A DNA stretch of 48,527 nucleotides from Nitrospirota bacterium (GTDB lineage: Bacteria > Nitrospirota > Thermodesulfovibrionia > Thermodesulfovibrionales > UBA6898), in contig SCQH01000001.1 of assembly GCA_004321925.1 (NCBI GenBank), positions 1 through 48,527 on the forward strand, given 5' to 3'. The first letter of the stretch is position 1; every line of letters starts with the position of its first letter. Of this stretch, positions 7,961 to 16,313 are shown piece by piece. Below the pieces are notes generated by a model, which saw only the letters and a program-made list of their open reading frames with translations, was not told where the DNA came from and ran no database searches. The translations under genes and the position numbers were made by a program.

Positions 7961-8539
7961 ATGCAGGACAGTATCCTCAGGTCGAGGATAGACGAATTAA
8001 AGAACTTCTACCGCAGTCAGGGCAGGATGCCGAGCCTCTCGGAGGTCGGGGAGATCGTCGGCTTCAGGTCCAAGAATGCCTCGCATAAATTCATCAACAA
8101 GCTCATAAAGCTCAATATCCTTGAGCGTGACGCCAAGGGCAGGCTCATACCAAAGTCCATGGCGGCTTCACTGAGGGTCCTCGGAACGGTCGAGGCAGGC
8201 TTCCCTGCGGCTGCCGAACAGATGCTTGCGGACACCCTCTGTCTCGACGACCTGCTGGTCCGCCACCCCGACAGCACCTTCATGCTGCAAGTCTCGGGCG
8301 AGTCGATGTCCGGGGCAGGCATACTCCCCGGGGACATGGTGATAGTCGACAAGGACAGGGGCCCGAAGCAGGGAGATATTGTCATCGCAGAGGTGGACGG
8401 CGACTGGACCATGAAGTATCTCGAAAAACAGGGCGATGATATTACGCTACTGCCTGCCAATCCGGCGTTCAGCCCTATCAGGCCGCTTCGTGAACTCAAA
8501 ATAGCAGGCGTGGTAACAGCAGTTATCAGAAAATATTGA
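7961..8539 (+). CDS. lexA: LexA-type SOS repressor
   Basis: Self-cleaving transcriptional repressor of the DNA-damage response. An N-terminal winged helix (SRIDELKNFYRSQGRMPSLS, then VGFRSKNASHKFINKL) aligns with LexA; the cleavage site is the Ala-Gly of VEAGFP; the catalytic dyad is Ser in GESMSG and Lys in WTMKYL. Upstream in-frame starts at 7910 and 7949 exist, but the promoter's -10 ends at 7942, so transcription should begin near 7949 and a start at 7910 is impossible from this promoter. ATG 7961 has GGAAG five bases upstream and fits the family's usual N-terminus; a leaderless start at 7949 is the alternative. A small membrane protein gene follows 26 bases downstream and is probably co-transcribed. 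Confidence 0.9.
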   Translation: MQDSILRSRIDELKNFYRSQGRMPSLSEVGEIVGFRSKNASHKFINKLIKLNILERDAKGRLIPKSMAASLRVLGTVEAGFPAAAEQMLADTLCLDDLLVRHPDSTFMLQVSGESMSGAGILPGDMVIVDKDRGPKQGDIVIAEVDGDWTMKYLEKQGDDITLLPANPAFSPIRPLRELKIAGVVTAVIRKY

Positions 8540-8565
8540 AGGTTAATCCATAAGGAGGATGTGAC

Positions 8566-8760
8566 ATGATCGAAGGCTACTTATTAAAGATGTTCGGCCA
8601 GATGTACTACCTGGTCGTTGCGGTCTGCGTTTTTTACGGCATACGGGGTTTCGTAAGGCAGTACCGGACGATCACCTGCATTGCAAAGAAGACCGGGATG
8701 ACCGTCAGCAGACTGGAAGAACTGCTTGAGATGCGCTACAGCCACTTGAACAAGGCGTAA
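8566..8760 (+). CDS. Small single-helix membrane protein downstream of lexA
   Basis: A 64-residue protein with an excellent ribosome-binding site (AAGGAGG before the ATG). Residues about 10-28 (FGQMYYLVVAVCVFYGIRGF) form one transmembrane helix, followed by a basic stretch and a soluble tail (CIAKKTGMTVSRLEELLEMR) that looks like a helix-turn-helix-length helical pair. I do not recognise a family. No terminator separates it from lexA, so it should be SOS-induced. Small membrane proteins next to lexA in other bacteria (YneA in Bacillus, DivS in Corynebacterium) delay division after DNA damage; an analogous role is possible but rests only on position and topology. Confidence 0.7.
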   Translation: MIEGYLLKMFGQMYYLVVAVCVFYGIRGFVRQYRTITCIAKKTGMTVSRLEELLEMRYSHLNKA

Positions 8761-8840
8761 GGCCCCTCAGCAGTTCCGGCGGCTCTTGTACATACGGCCG
8801 GCAGGACGGGTATAATAGACGATCATTATGACCGTGACCT

Positions 8841-9848
8841 ATGCCGCATAAAGAAGAGAACAGATGGCCTCAGATCGCTGAAGCGATCTCTGCTGTCAGG
8901 AAAGATGCAGCACTGCGTGCAGATGTCGGGAAGCTTGCCGGAAGGTTCAGCCAGGAGCTCGCCGGGATTTACGGTCCTGCAGGCTGCGCGGTCTTCCTGA
9001 TAGACGACAGTGGTACAAACTTCCTTGCGAAAAAGGGGCTTAAATTCCCTGATCAGCTAAAACAGTTCTCTGCCGGCTCCCCCCTGATGCAGTACCTTTC
9101 CGGAAGGGCCGGGGGCATACTATTGACGGACAGGCAGGAAGACCCCGTCAGCAGGGAACTCTTTCCTGTGGCTGATGCTGAATCGGTGCTCTGCTGTCCC
9201 GTGCTTTCAGATGACGGCATCCGCGGACTTATCTGCCTGTCCACCTCAGAAAAAGGGGCCTTTTCATCAGATGACCTGAAGCTCGTTGATCTCGTTGCAG
9301 GGGAGCTGACCCTGCTCATGACAGAGGCCTCGCTCAGGACAAAGATCGGAGCCCTTGAGTTCAGGGACCGGCTGACCGGCTGCCTTAACCGGAAAAAATT
9401 CTCTGAAGATATCGAGGTCGATATCCCCTGCTCGGAACGCTATGGAAAACCGCTTTCGCTTTTAAAGATCGATCTCGATATCGTCAGGCAGGGCAGCGGC
9501 CAGCCGGACCGTATCAGCAGCGACGAGATACTCAGAAAGATCGGGGAGACCCTGTCCTACAGCATCCGTATGTGCGACAAGCTCTACCGCTATGCAGAAA
9601 GGGAGTTTATCCTGACCCTCCCGGGGATCGATAAGGAGCGGGCCGCCTTTGCCGCCACCAGGATGCAGAAGGTCCTCGGTCAGATCCGGTTCGGTGAAGA
9701 AACAGCCGGCGGGGGAAAGGTAATCTTCAGTATCGGCATTGCAAGCTTCCCGGCAGATGCAGTATTCAGGGACGGACTGATAAGGGCGCTGAACGCCGCG
9801 ATCCGTGAGGCCAAAGAGGCCGGCGGCGATGCCGCAGTCCTCTTCTAG
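8841..9848 (+). CDS. GAF-GGDEF protein with a degenerate cyclase active site
   Basis: A 335-residue soluble protein. Residues about 20-165 form a GAF-like domain (CAVFLIDDSGTNFLAKKG, then CCPVLSDDGIRGLICLS). Residues about 172-335 form a GGDEF domain, recognisable from RDRLTGCLNRKKF, LLKIDLD, ISSDEILRKIGETL and FSIGIASFP. The signature loop, where active diguanylate cyclases have GGDEF or GGEEF, reads AEREF (252-256) after CDKLYRY. Loss of both glycines predicts no cyclase activity, so the domain may act as a nucleotide sensor or scaffold. A TATAAT at 8811-8816 with a poorly spaced TTGTAC could serve as promoter. The ATG at 8841 has no clear ribosome-binding site. Confidence 0.82.
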   Translation: MPHKEENRWPQIAEAISAVRKDAALRADVGKLAGRFSQELAGIYGPAGCAVFLIDDSGTNFLAKKGLKFPDQLKQFSAGSPLMQYLSGRAGGILLTDRQEDPVSRELFPVADAESVLCCPVLSDDGIRGLICLSTSEKGAFSSDDLKLVDLVAGELTLLMTEASLRTKIGALEFRDRLTGCLNRKKFSEDIEVDIPCSERYGKPLSLLKIDLDIVRQGSGQPDRISSDEILRKIGETLSYSIRMCDKLYRYAEREFILTLPGIDKERAAFAATRMQKVLGQIRFGEETAGGGKVIFSIGIASFPADAVFRDGLIRALNAAIREAKEAGGDAAVLF

Positions 9849-9863
9849 AGGGACCGGTCAGGT

Positions 9864-10739
9864 TCAGCCCCTGAGGTACTGATTGAACCAGGCCAGGCAC
9901 CTGCCCCAGGCATCTTTGGCAGGCTCTGCCCGGTAACTGGGGCGGTAGTCGGCATGAAAGGCATGAGGCGCACCAGGGTAGATGACAAATTCGGCGGTCT
10001 TTCCGGCTGCCTTCAGCTCAGCCTCCATCTCTTTCACATCCGCCACCGGGATACCAAGGTCCTCAGCGCCGTAGAGGCCAAGGACAGGCGCGGTGATCCT
10101 GCCGGCAACATCGAGCGGCCCTTCAGTCCTCACCCCTTTGGTTTTGGAGGGCTTGATCTGGCCGTACCACGATACCGCAGCCTTCAGTTCAGGATTTCTG
10201 GCTGCAAAGAGAAGGGCATAGAGCCCGCCCCTGCAGAATCCGGTGACACCGACCCTGTCGGCCCGTGCAGCAGGATGCTTTTTGATATGGGCCATCAGGG
10301 CATCCAGGTCAGCCATGACGCGGCTGTCAGGGACCTTGTCGGCCACCGAGCGGACCGCCGCCATATCAGGCAGCGTCAGCACGCCCCCTTCCCTCGCATA
10401 CGGTTCGAACGTGACCGCATGGAAGCCCTCTTTCGCAAACCGCCGGGTGACGTCCTTTATGTGTTCATGCAGGCCGAAGATCTCGGGGATGACCAGAACA
10501 ACCGGATATCTTCCGGCTGCCGACGGACGCGCCTCATAGACCGGTATTTGGAAATCAGCAGCGGTGACCGTGCCCTCAGCTGCGGCAAGACCATCGCTGG
10601 AGGTGGTGATCACCTCGCCTGCCACCGGCGTTGCGGCAGGCGCATAGCCCGCTAGCACGGCCCCGGTCACGGCCGCGCGGGCCAGGAACTCCCGCCGGGT
10701 CATTCCGTGGTAAGCATTTGCAAGCCAGTCTCTGGTCAT
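9864..10739 (-). CDS. Tat-exported dienelactone hydrolase family protein
   Basis: Alpha/beta hydrolase of the dienelactone hydrolase type, 291 residues. The N-terminus contains the twin-arginine motif TRREFLARAA followed by a hydrophobic stretch, so it should be exported folded. The catalytic triad is visible: Cys169 in GFCRGG (nucleophile, Cys as in classical DLH), Asp227 in GAEDLGIP and His259 in GAPHAFHAD; Glu86 in IPEIFG matches the residue that activates the cysteine. The physiological substrate is unknown. The start is either ATG 10739 or the ATG 12 codons inside, directly before the Tat motif. It lies 12 bases behind rpiB, so the two are probably co-transcribed, and it converges with the GGDEF gene. 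Confidence 0.85.
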   Translation of the reverse strand: MTRDWLANAYHGMTRREFLARAAVTGAVLAGYAPAATPVAGEVITTSSDGLAAAEGTVTAADFQIPVYEARPSAAGRYPVVLVIPEIFGLHEHIKDVTRRFAKEGFHAVTFEPYAREGGVLTLPDMAAVRSVADKVPDSRVMADLDALMAHIKKHPAARADRVGVTGFCRGGLYALLFAARNPELKAAVSWYGQIKPSKTKGVRTEGPLDVAGRITAPVLGLYGAEDLGIPVADVKEMEAELKAAGKTAEFVIYPGAPHAFHADYRPSYRAEPAKDAWGRCLAWFNQYLRG

Positions 10740-10751
10740 AGCAATTTCATG

Positions 10752-11189
10752 TTAGCTGATCTTTTCCATCTTTTCAAGCCGCCTCTGATGGCGGCCACCT
10801 TCGAACTCAGCCTCCATCCAGGCATCCACAATGCCAATGCCCTCTTCCGCTGTCATCATCCGCGCCCCCAAAGAGATGACGTTTGCATTGTTATGCTTTT
10901 TGCTTAACCGGGCGCTTGCCACATTCCAGCAGACCCCGCAGCGTATGCCCCTGACCTTGTTGGCTACCATGGCCTCACCATTGCCGCTGCCCCCAAAGAC
11001 AATGCCGAGGTCACTTTCTCCCCGTGCCACGCTTTCAGCCGCAGGCCTTATGAAATCAGGATAATCGACCGGCTCATCACTGTCCGTCCCGAAATCAGCG
11101 ACAACATACCCCTTTGCCGACAGGTGGGCCTTGATCACCTCTTTGAGATGAAAACCCGCATGGTCTGTGCCGAGTGCAATGGTTGTCAT
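10752..11189 (-). CDS. rpiB: Ribose-5-phosphate isomerase B
   Basis: Interconverts ribose 5-phosphate and ribulose 5-phosphate in the pentose phosphate pathway. The 145 residues are the normal length, starting TIALGTDHAGFHLKEVIKAH, the RpiB signature. The active-site loop reads FGGSGNGEAM: as in the mycobacterial-type enzymes, the E. coli catalytic cysteine is absent and Glu72 would be the base. SARLSKKHNNANVISLGAR matches the conserved substrate-binding stretch. The gene lies between a dienelactone hydrolase gene and a REP-type repeat cluster. Confidence 0.93.
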   Translation of the reverse strand: MTTIALGTDHAGFHLKEVIKAHLSAKGYVVADFGTDSDEPVDYPDFIRPAAESVARGESDLGIVFGGSGNGEAMVANKVRGIRCGVCWNVASARLSKKHNNANVISLGARMMTAEEGIGIVDAWMEAEFEGGRHQRRLEKMEKIS

Positions 11190-11200
11190 ATTAATATTTC

Positions 11201-11296
11201 TAGGGGCTCGATTTATCGCGCCCTCTTTATCGACGCCCTTTTTTTGTTTTGATTTATCGGATCGCAGTCCACGGGCGCAATGAATTGCGCCCCTAC
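11201..11296. repeat. REP-type palindromic unit A
   Basis: A pair of hairpins bounded by TAGGGGC at the left and GCCCCTAC at the right. The left hairpin is GGGCTCGAT-TT-ATCGCGCCC with one mismatch (11204-11223); the right one is GGGCGCAA-TGAA-TTGCGCCC, perfect (11273-11292). It closely matches unit B. It covers the 3' end of the transposase reading frame and encodes its last residues. Confidence 0.85.
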
Positions 11297-11998
11297 AATT
11301 ATTTTCATGCCGCGACCCATATCCAATGGTACAGAATCAGCCTGAAAATTGCGATCTTTACAGACAACAGCAGGATTGTTTTCATCCTCGCTCCAGCCCA
11401 TCGGGTTTTCACTGATATATTGGCGGATCCGATTCATTCCCTCTTCACTGCGTATGACGTGCTCGTAATAATTGCGCTGCCAGACGGGGTGCCCTGGGGT
11501 GTTTTGGATTTGGTTGATGGCATGGGTGCATCGTGCCTTAAACGCACGCACAATTTCACCAACCGCCGTAGGGGCGTGATTTATCGCGCCCTCTTTGTTG
11601 TTTTGATTTGTTGGGTGACGATCACAGGGCGCAATGAATTGCGCCCCTGCATTGTTTATTACGATAATTCCGTGAAAATGATTCGGCATCACAATAAATT
11701 CGTCTATATCGGCATTCAGAAAATGGTCCGGTATTTGATGCCATACAGCCCGGATCATCTGTCCCGCATCATTCAACCGCATCGCCCCGCCAACAATATC
11801 TCCGAACAAACATTCCCTGTTCTGCGTGCAGATGGTCACAAAATATGCCCCGGCCTGCGAATAATCGTACCCCTTTAGTCGAATGGATTGGCGGTGGTGC
11901 TTGTCAGATTCGTATTTCAAAATATCGTGTAGGGGCAGGTCTTGTGCCTGCCCTGATTTCGTCGTTATCGTTCGTCGTAGAAAAATGGGCACCCACAA
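11213..11998 (-). CDS. REP-associated tyrosine transposase (IS200-like, Y1 family)
   Basis: Single-strand transposase of the RAYT group, thought to mobilise REP palindromes. The conserved core begins HRQSIRLKGYDYSQAGAYFV and CTQNRECLFG; the HUH motif is in MPNHFHGIIVI (His107, His109); the tyrosine region is WQRNYYEHVIRSEEGMNRI (Tyr177/178). Its frame is unusual. The first about 23 residues are encoded by repeat unit C, residues about 118-143 by unit B, and the last about 25 by unit A, so palindromic repeats supply the start, an internal insertion and the tail. The insertion, just after the HUH motif, is in frame and leaves no stop. The native start may instead be a TTG at 11920, giving LKYESDKHHRQ. 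Activity is uncertain. Confidence 0.85.
   Translation of the reverse strand: MWVPIFLRRTITTKSGQAQDLPLHDILKYESDKHHRQSIRLKGYDYSQAGAYFVTICTQNRECLFGDIVGGAMRLNDAGQMIRAVWHQIPDHFLNADIDEFIVMPNHFHGIIVINNAGAQFIAPCDRHPTNQNNKEGAINHAPTAVGEIVRAFKARCTHAINQIQNTPGHPVWQRNYYEHVIRSEEGMNRIRQYISENPMGWSEDENNPAVVCKDRNFQADSVPLDMGRGMKIIVGAQFIAPVDCDPINQNKKRASIKRAR
11568..11650. repeat. REP-type palindromic unit B, inside the transposase gene
   Basis: GTAGGGGC...GCCCCTGC with two hairpins: GGGCGTGAT-TT-ATCGCGCCC (11572-11591, one T-C mismatch) and GGGCGCAA-TGAA-TTGCGCCC (11627-11646). It is a near copy of unit A with a shorter middle. It lies in frame within the transposase gene. Confidence 0.85.
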
Positions 11999-12011
11999 GA
12001 GGTGCCCCTAC
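11929..12011. repeat. REP-type palindromic unit C
   Basis: GTAGGGGC...GCCCCTAC with two hairpins: GGGCAGG/CCTGCCC (11933-11953) and GGGCACC/GGTGCCC (11987-12007). It shares termini and the following CAATTATT with unit A but has different inner stems, so it is a second subtype. It covers the 5' end of the transposase reading frame. Confidence 0.8.
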
Positions 12012-12050
12012 AATTATTATCCCGTGAAAATGATATGTTCAATATGCCTT

Positions 12051-12073
12051 CCCATATCAAATGATACAGAATC
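12051..12073 (-). repeat. Duplicated fragment of the transposase 3' end
   Basis: This 23-base stretch matches 11316-11338 at 21 of 23 positions. In the transposase it encodes DSVPLDMG near the C-terminus. In both places it lies just upstream (minus strand) of a repeat unit, C here and A there, so the RAYT core is bracketed by two copies of the arrangement fragment plus REP unit. No other gene is visible in 11999-12180. Confidence 0.6.
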
Positions 12074-12131
12074 CATTTGGGAATTCATAGCAGGAAACGA
12101 CTTTTGGCACAGCCCTGAAAAGGGGGGGGGA

Positions 12132-12170
12132 GAGGGGCTTCCCTTGTTGGGGGGGAGCGGGAAGCCCCTC
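12132..12170 (-). terminator. Hairpin downstream of ftsZ, probable end of the dcw transcript
   Basis: A 12-bp perfect inverted repeat, GAGGGGCTTCCC and GGGAAGCCCCTC, with a 15-base loop lies 10 bases past the ftsZ stop. On the minus strand it is followed by a C-rich run and then TTTT, so the U-tract is weak and displaced. Termination may need a factor. Confidence 0.6.
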
Positions 12171-12180
12171 GGGGGAAGAC

Positions 12181-13338
12181 TTAGAATTCTTTCATGGACG
12201 ACTTCCTGAGGAAGGTCGGCAGATCGATCGCCTCTTCGTATTTGAACCCTTCCGTGCCTTTCGGCACCGCCTCAAGATCGAAATTGATGTTCTTCGCCAG
12301 GACGCGGTCAGACCCTTTATAGGTAAGCGGCTCCTTCACCGGGGTCCATTTCTTTATCTGAGGAAGCTCGACCTTTTCCTTCTTCTCCTCGAACCCGGTC
12401 GCGATGACCGTCACCCGCACCTCGTCGTCGATGTCAGGGTCGATGACCGCTCCGAGGATCACATTGACATCCTCATGGGCCATGTCGTAGATAAGGGCGG
12501 CAGCCTCCTGGACCTCGCTGTGAGACAGCTGCATGCCGCCGGTGATATTGAGGAGTATGCCTTTTGCGCCTTCGATCGTGGAGTCCTCCAGCAGGGGGTT
12601 CGATATGGCCTGTTTGGCCGCCTCGAAGGCCCCGCCTTCTCCCTTGCCTTTGCCCGAGCCCATGACAGCGCGGCCGGTATTTTCCATGATCGTCCTGACG
12701 TCTGCAAAATCGACGTTGATGAGGCCGGGCACCAGAATGATGTCCGATATGCCCTGGACAGCCTGCCTCAGGACATCGTTGGCGATAGAAAAGGATTTGA
12801 GCATCGGGGTGCCCTTGTCAACGACCAGGCTTATCCGGTCGTTCGGGATGACGATGAGCGTATCGACCTGCTGGGAGAGTTCCTTTATCCCGTCCTCAGC
12901 ATTGCGGAGCCTGCGTTTCCCTTCATAGAAAAAGGGCTTGGTCACAATGGCGACGGTCAGGATGCCGAGCTCCTTTGCGATGCCTGCGATGACAGGCGCT
13001 GCGCCGGTCCCCGTGCCTCCGCCCATGCCGGCGGTTATGAAGACCATGTCGCAGCCGTCCATGGCATCCATGAGCGCGGTCCTGTCCTCCAGTGCCGCCT
13101 GCCTGCCCATCTCAGGGTTCGACCCGGCCCCAAGGCCCCGCGTCAGCTCGGTGCCTATCTGGACCTTCACCGGAGCGAGGGACGTCTCCAGCACCTGCAG
13201 GTCGGTATTGACCGCAATGAACTCCACCCCGTGCAGGGTCGATGCGATCATATTATTGACGGCATTGCCGCCTGCTCCGCCTGCCCCTATGACCTTGATC
13301 CTCGCCTTCTGCCCCCTTATTTCTTCGATCTCGAACAT
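12181..13338 (-). CDS. ftsZ: FtsZ, tubulin-like division GTPase
   Basis: Forms the cytokinetic ring. The 385 residues start MFEIEEIRGQKARIKVIGAG. The GTP-binding signature GGGTGTG is at 106-112, the synergy (T7) loop has NVDFADVR, and after a variable linker the C-terminal conserved peptide DLPTFLRKS binds FtsA and other partners. ATG 13338 is preceded by GAAGGGGG and overlaps the end of ftsA by 22 bases. It is the last gene of the dcw cluster. Confidence 0.97.
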   Translation of the reverse strand: MFEIEEIRGQKARIKVIGAGGAGGNAVNNMIASTLHGVEFIAVNTDLQVLETSLAPVKVQIGTELTRGLGAGSNPEMGRQAALEDRTALMDAMDGCDMVFITAGMGGGTGTGAAPVIAGIAKELGILTVAIVTKPFFYEGKRRLRNAEDGIKELSQQVDTLIVIPNDRISLVVDKGTPMLKSFSIANDVLRQAVQGISDIILVPGLINVDFADVRTIMENTGRAVMGSGKGKGEGGAFEAAKQAISNPLLEDSTIEGAKGILLNITGGMQLSHSEVQEAAALIYDMAHEDVNVILGAVIDPDIDDEVRVTVIATGFEEKKEKVELPQIKKWTPVKEPLTYKGSDRVLAKNINFDLEAVPKGTEGFKYEEAIDLPTFLRKSSMKEF

Positions 13339-14594
13339 ACTGTACCCCCTTCTTTTTTATGATTAATATCTGTTGTCTCTGCATGTCTGAATATATCCCG
13401 CGCCCAGTGCTTCATCTTCCCGAGCATACTATTGACGTCCTCGGCATGAACGGTCTTTGTCCGGTCATGTTCGGGATAGGAGGCGACAAGCCCCACCCCG
13501 GTTGAATACTGCGGGTTCTTGATGATCGGCTCAAGCCCGTTCATCATGTCCGGAAGACCGACCCGCACCGGCAGATCAAGGGTGGACTCCGCCAGTTTGT
13601 CAAAACCCTTCAGCAGCGACGAACCCCCGGTCATGACGACCCCGTAAATGGCATGCTCGTACCCGCAGCAGCGCTTCAGCTCTCCCCGCACCATCTCGAG
13701 GACCTCCTCGCAGCGGGGCTGTATGATCTGGACGAGGCATTCCGAAGGTATCGTCTTGACCTGTCCGCCCGACTGGGTTATCTGGATATCCGCAGGCAGG
13801 TCAGCTGCCTGGCCGGCCACGGCCCCGGAGAGCTTCTTCAGGATCTCGGCATCCGGCATGGTGACCCGCAGGCCAACCGCAATATCATTGGTTATGTGGT
13901 TGCCGCCTATGCCGAGCACCGAGGCATGCCTGAGGCTTCCATCCTTGAAGAGCGCTATATCTGTGGTGCCGCCGCCGATATCGACGAGCACGACACCGGA
14001 CTCTTTCTCAAGCCGGGTGAGCGTTGCCCTTGCAGATGCAAGCGGCTCAAAGACGATATCGACGACATCGAGCCCGGCCTTCTCGCAGCATTTCAGAAGG
14101 TTCTGGATCGAGGAGACTGCGCCGGTGATGATATGGACCCTGGCCTCGAGCCTGACGCCCGACATGCCGACGGGGTTGGTGATGCCCTCCTGACCGTCAA
14201 GGATGAACTCGGTCGGAATGACATGGAGTATCTCCCGGTCAAGAGGGATGTAGACCGTCCTGGCCGCTTCAATGGCCCGCTCGATGTCTGAAGGGGTCAC
14301 CTCGCTGCCTTTTATCCCGACCGCGCCCTGGCTGCTGAAGCCTTTGATATGCCCCCCGGAGATGCCGACCGAGACCGACTTGATCCGAACCCCCGTGCAG
14401 GCCTCTGTCTCGGCAAGCGCCCTCCTGATCGAATCGACCGTATCGTCGATATTGATCACCATCCCCTTGCGGAGCCCGACCGAATGGGTCACACCCATGC
14501 CGATCAGGTCCAGGCCGCCGGGATGCTCAGCTGCCGCAACCGCGCATATCTTGGTCGTGCCCACATCCAGCCCCACAATGATGTGCTGCCTCAT
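13317..14594 (-). CDS. ftsA: FtsA, actin-like membrane anchor of the Z ring
   Basis: Tethers FtsZ to the membrane and recruits later divisome proteins. The 425 residues begin IIVGLDVGTTKICAV (phosphate-1 loop), with the inserted 1C subdomain around residues 85-160, the phosphate-2 motif VLVDIGGGTTDIALF and the adenosine motif GVVMTGGSSLLKGF. A basic, partly amphipathic segment near the C-terminus (MLGKMKHWARDIFRHAE) fits the membrane-targeting helix, though a further 17 or so residues follow it. It overlaps ftsQ by four bases (ATGA) and ftsZ by 22. Confidence 0.95.
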   Translation of the reverse strand: MRQHIIVGLDVGTTKICAVAAAEHPGGLDLIGMGVTHSVGLRKGMVINIDDTVDSIRRALAETEACTGVRIKSVSVGISGGHIKGFSSQGAVGIKGSEVTPSDIERAIEAARTVYIPLDREILHVIPTEFILDGQEGITNPVGMSGVRLEARVHIITGAVSSIQNLLKCCEKAGLDVVDIVFEPLASARATLTRLEKESGVVLVDIGGGTTDIALFKDGSLRHASVLGIGGNHITNDIAVGLRVTMPDAEILKKLSGAVAGQAADLPADIQITQSGGQVKTIPSECLVQIIQPRCEEVLEMVRGELKRCCGYEHAIYGVVMTGGSSLLKGFDKLAESTLDLPVRVGLPDMMNGLEPIIKNPQYSTGVGLVASYPEHDRTKTVHAEDVNSMLGKMKHWARDIFRHAETTDINHKKEGGTVCSRSKK

Positions 14595-15376
14595 CGCCGG
14601 ACCACCTCGTTCACCGGTTTGACGACAACCTTGTTGGCGAACCTCAGGTCAATATAGTCGACCGGGATGCGCCTGGTACGGATCTCTTCCTCAAGTTCCA
14701 TGAAACGCGTAAGCTTGTCCTGGTATTCGCCGCTGCCGATCTTCACGACGACCCCGTCGAGGTTCACGGTCATGTCCTGCGGCCTGTTGGCGATGACCTC
14801 GATGCGGTCCTTGCGCGACATGAGTCCGGACTCTTTTATCGCCCTGACCAGGCTGATCGCCTCGGTGAAACCCTCTTTTTTATTGAAGGGATTGCCGATG
14901 ATGACCGGCAGGAACGGCACCGGGCTGTCCCTGAGCTCCTCCAGGAGTTTCCCCTTGTTGTCCATGATGAAGAACCGGCTGTCCATCTGCAGGAGGGCAA
15001 AGGGCTCTGCCTCCCTGACCTTTATATGCAGGGTATCAGGGTACTCCTTTCTGACGGAGAGGGACTGTACCCAGGGGGACGCGCTCATGTTCTTGTAGAC
15101 CTGGGCCGCAGGCAGACCCGCAAGGTTCTCTCCGCCTTTGAGCCCGGTCAGCTGCCTGAGGTCCTCATCAGAGAGATGCTCACTCCCTGAAAAGACGATA
15201 TGCTGCAGGGGAAAGGCCGAGCGGACAAGGACGGTGACCAGGTATATAGACGACAGGACAGCCAGGAGCGGCAGCAGTATGATCCCGAAATTCTTCATGC
15301 GCGAGACCGCGGGCGATGTGCCGCCTCCCTTTTTGACCAGGGTGTTCTTCCTGCCCTTTTTGGCCGGTTTTTTCAA
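14591..15376 (-). CDS. ftsQ: FtsQ/DivIB division protein
   Basis: Bitopic divisome protein linking early and late components. The 261 residues have a very basic cytoplasmic N-terminus, one transmembrane helix (about 30-52), then a POTRA domain starting [20 protein letters not shown] and the FtsQ beta domain ([19 protein letters not shown] and the following region). Sequence conservation is low, as is normal for this family; the position between ddl and ftsA supports the call. It overlaps both neighbours by four bases. Confidence 0.9.
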   Translation of the reverse strand: MKKPAKKGRKNTLVKKGGGTSPAVSRMKNFGIILLPLLAVLSSIYLVTVLVRSAFPLQHIVFSGSEHLSDEDLRQLTGLKGGENLAGLPAAQVYKNMSASPWVQSLSVRKEYPDTLHIKVREAEPFALLQMDSRFFIMDNKGKLLEELRDSPVPFLPVIIGNPFNKKEGFTEAISLVRAIKESGLMSRKDRIEVIANRPQDMTVNLDGVVVKIGSGEYQDKLTRFMELEEEIRTRRIPVDYIDLRFANKVVVKPVNEVVRR

Positions 15377-16302
15377 GCCGCTGCTCCTTCCATGATCTTT
15401 TCTATCAGGGCCGGAAAATCAAGCCCGGCTGACTGCGCTATCTTCGGGAGCAGGCTGGTCTCGGTCATCCCAGGGATGGTGTTGACCTCAAGGACGAACG
15501 GGTTCCTCTCCCTGTCAATGATCAGGTCGACCCGGGTGGCGCCTCTGCAGCCAAGCGCCCGGTGGGCTGCCAGGGCCGCCTTCTTCGCCCTGCTGTATGT
15601 CCTGGCATCCAGCTGCGGGGGCATGATATATTCGGTCATCCCTGCGGTATATTTTGCCTTGTAACTGTAAAACTCATCAGAGGGCCTTACCTCGACGCCC
15701 CCAAGCACCTCATCGTTGAGAATGCCTATCTGCACTTCCTGTCCTTTGATATATTTCTCGATGACCACTTCCTCCCCATAGCCAAAGGCGTCCTTCAGCG
15801 CCTTTGACAGGGCAGTTCTTTCCCTGACGATCTCGACCCCGACGCTCGAACCCTCAGCTGAAGGCTTTACCACCCAGGGCAGACTGAACCCTGGCCGGAT
15901 GCCGGACCCGGACCTGCCTACTCCGGACCTCAGGACCACCCTGAAGGGAGGCACCGGTATGCCGTGGTAGAGGAATGTCTTTTTGGAGGCGACCTTGTCC
16001 ATGGCCAGCGCCGAGGCAAGGATGCCTGAACCCGTGTACGGGATATTCATCACCTCAAGCAACCCCTGCACGGCCCCGTTCTCCCCATGACCGCCATGGA
16101 GCACGATAAAGGCCAGGTTTATCTTCTCTTTTTTAAGGACTGAGCAGAGGTCTGAGCGGGCGTCGATCGCCTTCGCGTTATAGTTGCGCGACAGAAGGGC
16201 CTTCAACACTGCCCTGCCGCTCCTGAGCGAGACCTCCCTCTCGGACGTATCGCCCCCGAGGAGCACCCCGATCTTTATTGTCTTCATCTTTTTCCTGTTC
16301 AC
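15373..16302 (-). CDS. ddl: D-alanine--D-alanine ligase
   Basis: ATP-dependent ligase making D-Ala-D-Ala for the peptidoglycan stem. The 309-residue ATP-grasp protein has an N-terminal [17 protein letters not shown], the [15 protein letters not shown] loop, [16 protein letters not shown] and, near the end, [18 protein letters not shown] with the metal ligands. GTG at 16302 is chosen because GAGGAGG lies five bases upstream; ATG 16287 is a weaker alternative. It lies 11 bases behind murB and overlaps ftsQ by four. Confidence 0.95.
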   Translation of the reverse strand: MNRKKMKTIKIGVLLGGDTSEREVSLRSGRAVLKALLSRNYNAKAIDARSDLCSVLKKEKINLAFIVLHGGHGENGAVQGLLEVMNIPYTGSGILASALAMDKVASKKTFLYHGIPVPPFRVVLRSGVGRSGSGIRPGFSLPWVVKPSAEGSSVGVEIVRERTALSKALKDAFGYGEEVVIEKYIKGQEVQIGILNDEVLGGVEVRPSDEFYSYKAKYTAGMTEYIMPPQLDARTYSRAKKAALAAHRALGCRGATRVDLIIDRERNPFVLEVNTIPGMTETSLLPKIAQSAGLDFPALIEKIMEGAAA

Positions 16303-16313
16303 CCCGGCCTCCT

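Noticed and set aside
8786-8816. TTGTAC and TATAAT as the promoter of the GGDEF gene
   Set aside because: The 19-bp spacing is poor, so it is not listed as a feature.
13646-14660. Long plus-strand open frames opposite ftsA and other dcw genes
   Set aside because: They are antisense shadows typical of GC-rich coding DNA, without ribosome-binding sites or recognisable domains.
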